Origin: Cyathus striatus
Lineage: Eukaryota; Basidiomycota; Agaricomycetes; Agaricales; Nidulariaceae
Direction of reading: 5' to 3'
NCBI GenBank assembly: GCA_025738555.1
Contig: JAOVFP010000012.1
Coordinates: 3,038,001-3,102,000, forward strand
DNA length: 64,000 nucleotides
This document shows positions 56,064 to 64,000 of this stretch, in pieces. Under the pieces are notes generated by a model. The model was not told the DNA's origin. It was given only the letters and a program-made list of their open reading frames with translations, and made no database searches. A program made the translations under genes and the position numbers. Position 1 is the stretch's first letter. Every line of letters starts with the position of its first letter.

Positions 56064-56753
56064 ATTAGCCATACTCAATTCTAATTTTTTGCCAAAGGTT
56101 TTAACTCACATAAAGGTACCAACCATAAGTGAGCAATAAGTGAGAGTGCTCCACATGGTCCAGATAGTGCCAAGCCTCAGGAGCATTTCATTATGGAGTT
56201 TCTGAGTTTAAATGAGTATTTCACTACCACAGAGCCATACCCCAACCACTTCATAGTGATTTGTGCTGATGTCTGATAATAGACAACTTTCTTTTCGCCT
56301 TCCAATGATATGGCAAGAACCAGAAATGGAAGACATACATTTTCACAGACAGAAAGGTTCAAAGCATGCAAGAATGCTCTTCAAGACATTGAAACACTTG
56401 CTATCCTACTTCTAGCTGATGCAGATTGCAAAGATGATGAAATTGCTGCCTTAGGAATCGCAGAAATTGCCTTAAATGAAGGAAGAAATATTCAGAATAT
56501 GTGTTCAGGAAGGTATGGAAGGCAGGGTGTGTATGATATGCAATCAAGTTGTCAAAATTTTGGCTGCTGGAGCAAGTGTCAAGGTTCATGACACTCAGTA
56601 AGGTTCAGTTGAATTTTGTTCTCCACATCAATTCTCATCACCCTGAATTTCCCCCTGACTTGGCAGAGCACTCTCACTTATTGCTTGCTTATGGTTGGTA
56701 CCTTTATGCAAGTTAAAACCTTTGGCAAAAAATCAGAATTGAGTATGGCTATT
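56064..56753. mobile_element. Candidate TIR element, 690 bp, ~88-bp arms
   Basis: Left arm 56064-56151 and right arm 56666-56753 are inverted copies with few differences (shared core CAAAGGTTTTAACT, ACCAACCATAAG and GCAATAAGTGAGAGTGCTC). The interior has a 93-codon ORF (56310-56591) with KACKNALQDIETLAILLLAD, which I do not recognise. Ends and target duplication are not resolved. Flanking AGCTAA words are repeated on the left. Confidence 0.5.
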
Positions 56754-58030
56754 AGCTGATCTCTTTCCTAATTAGGATAACAGTTCTGGTCTCAACGTCA
56801 TTGCCCTGAGTCAAATTACTCTTGCTACCAATAATTCATGCATATTTAATGTAACTTCAATTGTTTATTCTAGTTGAAACTCTCAGTAAATATATAAGTA
56901 TCTTAATAATGGTCATTCTAATTAATGTCATAGACCACTGTATTTCAAGTTTCAATATCCATGTTGTTTACTAGTAGTTTACTAACCATCACATTATTGC
57001 TCAGGCTCAAAATGCGAAATTTGAAACATTAAAAATGACACTGTGCTTTCAGAAGTGTTATTGCTCTCTGCATTTCATAATGTTTACTCTACCAGTAAGT
57101 TCTTTTATAATACTAAGCACATTACAGTCCATACACCTCAGACAAGGGTGGATCAGATCACTGTAAATATGGTACAACCTGAATTACTTAACAGTTAGAA
57201 TAGTTATTAAAATGACATCTGACCAATATGTGAGCAAATCTTAAATATGTGCAAGAATAGGAAAACTGACTGATTGTCATAGCTGTACCTTTCCAACCTT
57301 TTCCCCACACTTCTTCTCTGCACTTTCTGCACTTCTTACTGGTATAGATCTCATCCTTTCACTTTCCCTTTCCACTCTTCTGACTGAAGGTTGCCAAGCT
57401 TATGTCACCTTACTCATCCAGTTCATTATCCATTCTCCATTATGCTTTCTCCATCATACTCTGAGTATACTTGCTCTCAGCATTCATCCCAATCCTTGGT
57501 TCATCCTTGGTACATATTATATTCACTTACTGCTCCACCTTCCACCACCATCTTATTATCTTTATCAACTAGTATACTATTATCCCATTTGTTCACTGGT
57601 CATCAGTGAAGTTGTATAGTACTTAAGTAGCACATCTTGTACTAAGACTACTCAGTTTGAATATTGACTAAGTTACAGTCTTCCCCTACTTGTCTTTGAG
57701 TTCTAATCACCTCTGGCTTAATCATTGCCTCCACAGTAATGACTCTGCACTCTGCACTCTGCACTCCTGTCCCTCTCCTGCCTCACACTTCTGCACTCAT
57801 CTTGTACCTCTGCCTCACACTTCTGCACTCATCTTGTACCTCTGTCTCACACTTCTGCACTTCTAAATACTTGGACCATGAGAACAACAAGGGGCACAGC
57901 ACACAAGCTGAAGCTGACAGTCCTTCCTGTCCTGCACTCCCTACCTTGCACTTCTGACCTTACATAGAAATACTGGTCTTGACAGTATATTCAAACTCAC
58001 ATCTTGAGTTCTCACCCTTACTCATATCTT
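56754..58030. other. Upstream region of the ruined gypsy element
   Basis: No gene. Pyrimidine-rich and CpG-poor. It may include a decayed 5' LTR, but no matching 3' LTR lies in the window, so I do not call one. Confidence 0.35.
57781..57864 (+). repeat. 32-bp tandem repeat, 2.6 copies
   Basis: Units at 57781-57812 and 57813-57844 are identical (CCTCACACTTCTGCAC...). A partial third runs to 57864. It is preceded by a CTCTGCA short repeat. Confidence 0.85.
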
Positions 58031-58035
58031 TTGTC

Positions 58036-59187
58036 TATGGCTACTAGGACTAAAGGTTCCCACACACAAAAACAAGCTGCTTTAGAACTTGAGGCTGCCA
58101 AAGCACCACCTCTGTCTATCAGTGCTATCATAGCACAACCTTCAGGTTCTACATCTACTACTATCCATTGCCCATTGTTACCTGCACACAGTATCCATTT
58201 CCACCCTCACTCTATTCCTCTTGCACCTGCAGAAATGGAACAAGCTGCTACTGTACCTGGGCTCTCTCACACCACTCCCACATCTGAAACCCACTCCACT
58301 TCCACTTCCCAGCATGGGGAAAAACAGGCAAGCCAACCTGTTATTCCTCCTCCAACTATTCCAGTTGAGGAACATGCTGATAACCCCATGCCTGCACCAC
58401 AAGGTGCACCTGGGGCAGCTCCAGGAGCTCCTGGAGGCTTGGGTGACCCTGATGGTTCAGATGAACCAGATGACCACAAGGTGGTCATCATTGCTCTCAT
58501 CATCACTTCCACACTTGTTCTCAATCTTGCTCCCAATCTGATATTAACTGTGAGACCTTGAATGTGATTCTGCATCTTGCAGAATCTCTTGCTATTAGGA
58601 TTTCAACCTCTCACATACCTCAGTGTAAAGTCAAGGAGCCTGATACATTTGATGGTGTGAGTGTAACCAAGCTGGAACCCTTCATTCTGCAGTGTTTCTT
58701 AGTTTTTCGAAACAATGAGACCATGTACCCCACCAACTATTCCAGAGTTAACTATGCCATTTCTTACTTGCAGGGTATGGCCATGAATCTTTTTGCATCA
58801 CACATCTTGAGCAGTACCAATGAGGACTGGATGTCCTCTTGGCCATGCTTCCTTGTAGTCCTCTGCACTCACTTCAGCCTTGCTGACCCTACTAGTGATG
58901 CAGAATCACACATTATAGTTATCCACATGGACAATAACCAGTGCATCGCCACTTACAAAGTAAAGTTCAATGAGTGTGCATCTTTACTGGACTGGGGCAA
59001 GACTGCCCTTGCAGCCCAGTACTATTGTGGCCTCTGTTCTCGCATCAAGGATGACCTTGCTCTCCTTGACTTACCTCCTACCCTAGAGGATAGGAAGTAC
59101 CTTGCTCAGAAGGTTGATATGTGCTACTGGAAGTGCCAAGCTGAATGGAGTTTTGAGTTGAAGCCTTTGATATGCCTAGTAAAATAA
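58036..59187 (+). pseudogene. Gag remnant of the ruined gypsy element
   Basis: Begins MATRTKGSHTQKQAALELEA with a proline- and alanine-rich N-terminal part (PAPQGAPGAAPGAPGGLGDP near 58410). After a frame change at about 58558 the capsid part follows: PDTFDGVSVTKLEPFILQC, NYAISYLQGMAMNLFASHIL and FNECASLLDWGKTALAAQYY. It ends at a TAA at 59185 before any zinc knuckle. The knuckle and protease have been deleted or scrambled between 59187 and 59360. Confidence 0.75.
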
Positions 59188-59360
59188 GAAGGCTATTTTT
59201 CGAAATACAATGGCCATCTAGTATCAGTAATATAATATAATGAATCAAGCCTGAGAGTCCAAGAGTTGGGGCAAGTCCCAAGCCACCAGCTAAAGTATTC
59301 TACTCAAGTACACTATCAAGGGAGGAGTCCAAGGGCTGGGGTTAGCTCAAAGGTGCTCAA

Positions 59361-59942
59361 ATGTTTAGGATTCAACTTGGAGTCATCATTTCCGCTGCTG
59401 CCATGTCTGTGCTCAATGAGGACCCAGCAGATCTTGCAAATGTGCCTGCTGAGTATCATGAATTTGCTGATGTCTTCAGCAAAAGCCATGCTGACTCCCT
59501 TGCCCCACATTGCCCCTATGACCTTCAAACCAATCTTGAAGAAGGAGGATCCCCTCCTGTAGGTACAATCTACTTGCTCTCTCTCAGAGTGAGCTCAGGG
59601 CTCTACATAAATTTATCAATGAGCATCTTCATATTGGTTTTATCTGTCCTTCTCACTCACCATATGGTGCACCCATTCTTTTTGTCTGCAAAAAGAACAG
59701 CTCACTATGGCTCTGCATTGATTTTAGAGGACTCAATGCCATCTCGAAGAAAGATTGATACCCCCTTCCACTTATTTCTGACCTCCTTGACTCTCTGTGC
59801 AAGGCCTGCATTTATACTAAAATTGATCTTTGCCATGCCTACCACCTGGTCTATGTTGCTGAGGGAGATGAATGGAAGCTGGCTTTCCACACTCAATATG
59901 AGTCCTTTGAATGGTTAGTAATGCCATTTGGACTCACTAATG
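59361..59942 (+). pseudogene. RT remnant, 5' part, cut by the foldback element
   Basis: Starts with NVPAEYHEFADVFSKSHADS and [19 protein letters not shown], the usual entry to gypsy RT. After a frame change the fingers and palm are still readable in pieces, and the last motif is MPFGLTN at about 59921-59940. There it is interrupted by the inserted foldback element. Confidence 0.75.
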
Positions 59943-61456
59943 GAGGTCATTACACTGCCCCATGAAATCAGGTGGAGTCCACCTGGAGTCCAGGTATTCC
60001 ACCTGAAGTCCACCTGAAGTCCACCTGAAGTCCACCTGAAGTCCACCTGGACTTTACTGGACTCTACCTGGATTCTACATGAACTTTATATAGAAAAATT
60101 GTAGGATTTAGATAGACTCCAGCTGGACTCCAAGTAAAGTTCAGGTAGAGTCCAGAAATAACTGGAATACACCTGGAGTCCACTGGACTTAGTCAACTGG
60201 GCTTCAGATAGACTCTACCTGGAGTTCACCTGGAGTTCAGCTGGACTTGACCTGAACTCTACTGTACAAAGTAGCTTAAACATTACCTGGGGTTCACCTG
60301 GACTCCAGCTGGACTCTACCTGGACTCTACTTGTACTAAGTAGTTGAGACATTACCTGGAGTTCACCTGGACTCCACCTGGACTCTACCTGGACTCTACC
60401 TGGACTCTACCTGGACTCTACTTGTACTAAGTAGTTGAGACATTACCTGAAGTTCACCTGAACTCCAGCTGGACTCTACCTGGACTCTATCTGTACTAAG
60501 TAGCTTAGATATTACCTAGAGTTCACCTGGACTCTACCTAGACTCTACCTGTACTAAGTAGCTGAGACATTACCTGGAGTTCACCTGGACTCTACCTGGG
60601 CTCTACCTGAACTCTACCTGGACTCCACTGAACTCAAGTGCCTAAGCTGTGTGTGAAAGTGTGACATGTTGGAAAATGTTGGAACAAGTGTGACATGTGT
60701 GGGAAAAGTGTGACCTGCGTGACAAGCGTGGGAAAAGTGTGATATGATGTCACACTTTTCCCACACATGTCACGCTTTTTCCAACATTTTCCAACATGTC
60801 ACACTTTCACACATGGTTTGATAACTGTAGAAAACATGTTACAACTGTAACAATAGAGTCTAGGTACAGCTTATGCACTTGAGTTCAGTGTAGTCCAGGT
60901 AGAGTTCAGGTAGAGTCCAGGTGAAGTCCAGGTGAACCCCAGGTAATGTCTAAGCTACTTTGTACAGTAGAGTTCAGGTGGAGTCCAGGTGAACCCCAGG
61001 TAATGTCTAAGCTACTTTGTACAGTAGAGTTCAGGTAGAGTCCAAGTAAACTCTAGGTAATGTCTAAGCTACTCTGTACAGTAGAGTTCAGGTAGAGTCC
61101 AGGTGGAGTCCAGGTGAACCCCAGGTAATGTCTAAGCTACTCTGTACAGTAGAGTTCAGGTAGAGTCCAGGTGGAGTCCAGGTGAACCCCAGGTAATGTC
61201 TAAGCTACTTTGTACAGTAGAGTCCAGGTAGAGTCCAAGTGAACCCCAGGTAATGTTTCAACTACTTAGTACAGGTAGAGTTCAGGTAGAGTCCAGGTAG
61301 AGTCCAGATGAACCCCAGGTAATGTCTCAACTACTTAGTACAGGTAGAGTCCACCTGAAGTCCACCTGAAGTCCACTGAAGTCCACCTGGAGTCCAGGAT
61401 TTTACCTGGACTCTACCTGAAGTCCACCTGATCTTGTGGGGCAGTGCAATATACTG
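59943..61456. mobile_element. 1.5-kb near-palindromic foldback element
   Basis: It is flanked by an exact 8-bp duplication, CACTAATG (59935-59942 and 61457-61464). Removal of one copy plus the insert rejoins the RT remnant in register. The outer ends are inverted: CACTGCCCCATGAAATCAGG left, and CACTGCCCCACAAGATCAGG when the right end is reversed. Each half is made of diverged repeats with ACCTGGACTCTACCTG-type words and a ~60-80 bp unit carrying GTACTAAGTAG..GA(C)ATTACCTGG. There are about 5 units left and 7 inverted on the right. The centre is a ~63-bp-arm hairpin (about 60650-60712 and 60772-60834). There are no ORFs. A transcript would fold into one long hairpin. Confidence 0.88.
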
Positions 61457-61464
61457 CACTAATG

Positions 61465-62300
61465 CTTCTGCCATCCAGCATTTCATGAACAATGTATTCA
61501 AGGATTTACTTGATGTTTGTGTAACCATCTACCTCAATGACATTCTTATATACTCAGATAACCTTGCTGACCATCAGAAGCATGTTTGTGAAGTCCTCAA
61601 ATGTTTATGCCAACATGGCCTTTATGCACATGCAGACAAATGTGAATTCCATTCTGAGTCTGTTGAGTATCTGGGTTATATTCTTTCTCCAAGTGGACTC
61701 ACAATGTCTCAAGAGAAAGTAAAGACCATTCAGAATTGGCTGGAACCCAAGAAAGTTAAAGACATTCAGTCCTTCTTGGGGTTTGTGAACTTCTATCACC
61801 ATTTCATCTTTAATTATTCTGATATAGTTGTGCCACTTACATGACTAACTCAGAAAGGCCTCAAGTGGGATTTCTCTCCTGCTTGCCACATGGTTCAATT
61901 CACTCAAAATGGCTTTCACCACTGTGCCAATCCTCACCCATTGGATTCCTAATGCACAACTCATTGTTGAAACTGATGCCTCTGACTATGCATTGGCAGC
62001 CATCCTCTCTATCATCACTGAGGATGGTGAAATCCACCCTATTGTGTTCCACTCCTGCACTTTACCTCCCCTGAACTTAATTATAATATTCATGATAAGG
62101 AACTTTTAGCTATCTTCAAGGCTTTCTGCATCTGGTGCCATTACCTTGAAGGTGTGGGTTCTCCAATCAATGTTGTTATGGACCATAAAAACCTGGAATA
62201 TTTTTCCATGACAAAAATTCTCACCTATCAACAAGCCTGCTGGTCAGAGTACCTCTCTCAGTTTCATCTTGTTTCCATCCTGGCAAGCTTGGTACAAAAC
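61465..62300 (+). pseudogene. RT 3' part and RNase H remnant
   Basis: Continues RT with ASAIQHFMNNVFKDLLDVCV, then VTIYLNDILIYSDN, where the catalytic YxDD reads Y-L-N-D, then YLGYILSPSGLTMSQEKV and DIQSFLGFVNFYHHF. After a stop and frame changes come RNase H remnants (LIVETDASDYALAAILSII; KNLEYFSMTKILTYQQACW). It is not functional. Confidence 0.8.
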
Positions 62301-62639
62301 CAAATTCATTAACTAGACACCAGGATGTCTACCCTAAAGGAGGGGATAGTGACTATGCAAAGGTTAATCAGCATAATTTCCATCCTGTGTTCACTCATTT
62401 CCAGCTCCAAGCTTCGCTTTGAGCTACTGCACTCATTTTTCTGACCTTACATGCTAGCATAATCATGGATGTTGAACACTCCATAATGACATTCTTGCTG
62501 CATTGCCTTCCGATCCCATTGCATGCATTCACCTTGCTAACCCAGTTAACTGGTGGTCTGTTGATGACAAAGGTTTTCTTCATCTAGACAATTGTATTTG
62601 GGTTCCTGCCTCTCCCAACTTTCCTGACCTATGACTCCA

Positions 62640-63315
62640 CATTCTTTTGTACAAACACAATCACATCCTTTCTGGCTACTATGGCCAGAACAAGATGTTA
62701 AACTTGATCTGCTGCAAATACACCTGGCCTGGTTTTTGTACCTTTGTAAAGAATTATTGTAAGTCTTGCACTACTTGTATGCATAACAAACCACAGCAAC
62801 ACTGGCCATATGGAACCTTGAAGCAATTGCCAATTCCTAAACAGCTGTGGAACTTGATATCAATGGATTTCATCAGTACCCTACCAACCTCATCTGCTTA
62901 TGACAAAGAGTTCAATGCCATACTTGTTGTTGTTGATCATCTTACAAAACAAGCCATATTCATTCCTACTACAAACAAGCTTACCTCAGAAAAGCTAGCT
63001 GAGCTTTTTGTCCTCCATGTTTTCTCCAAGCATGGTATTCCATCTCATGTTACATCAGATTGAGGAAAGGAGTTCATTTCCCACTTCTTCTGTTCATTAG
63101 GTACCATTCTCAATATGAACCTTCATTTCACCTCTGGTTATCATCCAGAGGGTGACAGTCAGACTGAGTGCACTAAGCAGACACTGGAACAGTACATCTG
63201 CATTTATTGCAACTACCAGCAAGACAATTGGGCTCTACTCCTCCCCCTTGCTGAGTTTACATACAATAATGCTCCTAGTGCCACCACAGGTGTTTCTCCC
63301 ATAAGTGTCAGCTAA
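62640..63315 (+). pseudogene. Integrase remnant of the ruined gypsy element
   Basis: Zinc-finger end CKSCTTCMHNKPQQH, then core ISMDFISTLPTSSAYDKEFN (first Asp), FSKHGIPSHVTSD followed by a TGA at 63061-63063, then HFTSGYHPEGDSQTECTKQ (Glu) and LPLAEFTYNNAPSATTGVSP. The stop replaces the Arg of the usual S-D-R-G motif, as expected for CGA to TGA. A further stop ends the frame at 63315. Confidence 0.8.
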
Positions 63316-64000
63316 AAAATTTTGAGTGCCTATTATTGTATGGGTAATGATCATAAACAATCATTACTGCACTAGCACAGGAACCTGGCCACATTAGCAG
63401 AAAATTTGAATTTGTTCATTCCAAAAACTGTGCACTTAGAATTAAACATATGTGCTAGATAGTAGACTTCATATAGAATTATATAAGACTTAAATCATAT
63501 TTTTTGAGGCACTCTGAGAAATGTTATGAATATTTTTGTCATGAGATCTTGGAAACTGGGAAAACTGGGAAACTGGCCACCCCTTATTAATAATACAATG
63601 GCTTGTTTAGCAGCTGAACTAAGCTTATTGTACTTATTTGGATTTTACAGCTGAAATATCATCTTTCTTCTGAGATTGACAATGATTTGAATATTTGAAG
63701 CAATAGCTCTGCATATTATAACCAACTAATGCTTTTATAATGTTAATATGTATTTCTTTTACTTATAATGATTTTATACAGCACTCTATTTGGTCTGTAG
63801 CATCCAATATTCAATGTATTATGATGAAACAATGAGAAGCAGAGGTTCAAGACATATCTGCAGTTTTCAAGAAAAGGAAAATTGCTAAAATTAGTGTAAA
63901 ACATGGATAGAAATGTATTGATTGTATATATTCTGCATTATAAATTTTATAGCATATATTTATCATGTAGGAAAGATACAGACAGTTCAATATATGCCTT
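63316..64000. other. AT-rich right end of the window
   Basis: No gene, very low CpG. The rest of the integrase C-terminus and a 3' LTR would be expected here but are not recognisable. Confidence 0.4.

Larger units (their letters stand above)
58036..63315 (+). mobile_element. Ruined Ty3/gypsy retrotransposon
   Basis: Gag, RT, RNase H and integrase remnants lie in gypsy order, broken by frameshifts, stops and a 1.5-kb insertion. No LTRs were identified. CpG is almost absent, and typical losses are visible as codon changes: a TGA directly after the second catalytic Asp of integrase, and Cys where the family has Arg in SQTECTKQ. It is unrelated in sequence to the young gypsy element at 18.6 kb and belongs to a different, Tf1/CsRn1-like lineage by its RT and integrase wording. 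Confidence 0.85.

Noticed and set aside
56754..58030. 5' LTR of the ruined gypsy element
   Set aside because: No matching sequence after 63315 and no clear primer-binding site.
1..64000. tRNA, rRNA, CRISPR or bacterial-type operon features
   Set aside because: No tRNA cloverleaf, rRNA sequence or regularly spaced short repeats were seen. The gene content is that of a filamentous fungus.

Overview
The window looks like a repeat-rich stretch of a filamentous basidiomycete genome, probably Agaricomycetes. The signs are a NACHT-WD40 (NLR-like) gene with 47-50 nt introns, a kinesin-7-like gene with short introns present only as broken copies, a DIRS/Ngaro-type tyrosine-recombinase retrotransposon with a 'DNA breaking-rejoining enzyme' ORF of the kind common in mushroom genomes, Ty3/gypsy elements with a basidiomycete-type D-D-G-A protease, and CpG-depleted tracts. 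The genus cannot be told. No rRNA, tRNA, CRISPR array or clearly intact housekeeping gene was seen.

Layout. 0.3-7.0 kb: segmental repeat copy A, made of degenerate ~1.8 kb units followed by a minus-strand kinesin pseudogene. 7.8-12.6 kb: a tyrosine-recombinase retrotransposon (Gag, RT, RNase H, recombinase). 13.0-18.1 kb: two related decayed genes for small cysteine-rich secreted proteins, with a decayed membrane-protein gene between them. 18.64-25.22 kb: a very young Ty3/gypsy element with indistinguishable 173-bp LTRs, PBS, PPT, and a predicted -1 frameshift site at the gag/pol junction. 26.0-33.2 kb: segmental repeat copy B, the inverse of A. 33.2-43.6 kb: a NACHT-WD40 gene (37.9-42.06 kb, minus) inside a large inverted repeat whose left arm is split by a 2.9-kb insertion. 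43.6-53.5 kb: repeat copies C and D with further kinesin pseudogenes, separated by a 1.2-kb CGGGTG-rich terminal-inverted-repeat element. 53.6-64 kb: AT-rich, CpG-poor DNA with small TIR elements and a ruined gypsy element (58.0-63.3 kb) split by a 1.5-kb near-palindromic foldback element.

How the parts relate. The kinesin copies and their tails are fragments of one segmental duplication family in both orientations. Two copies bracket the retroelement cluster and two lie on either side of the NLR-like gene. All kinesin copies carry frameshifts or stops, so a functional parent must be elsewhere. The NLR-like gene is nearly intact. A single TGA inside one WD repeat interrupts a model of about 1,354 codons.

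The most informative patterns are: (i) a sharp CpG-decay boundary near 33.83 kb, where one arm of the NLR-flanking inverted repeat has lost nearly all its CpGs while the partner arm has kept them; (ii) a phase-correct GGGAAAT slippery heptamer, 8-nt spacer and hairpin at the gag stop of the young gypsy element; (iii) in-frame TGA codons as the sole or main interruptions of otherwise good ORFs in several unrelated genes; (iv) a foldback element whose excision footprint is visible as a clean 8-bp target duplication.
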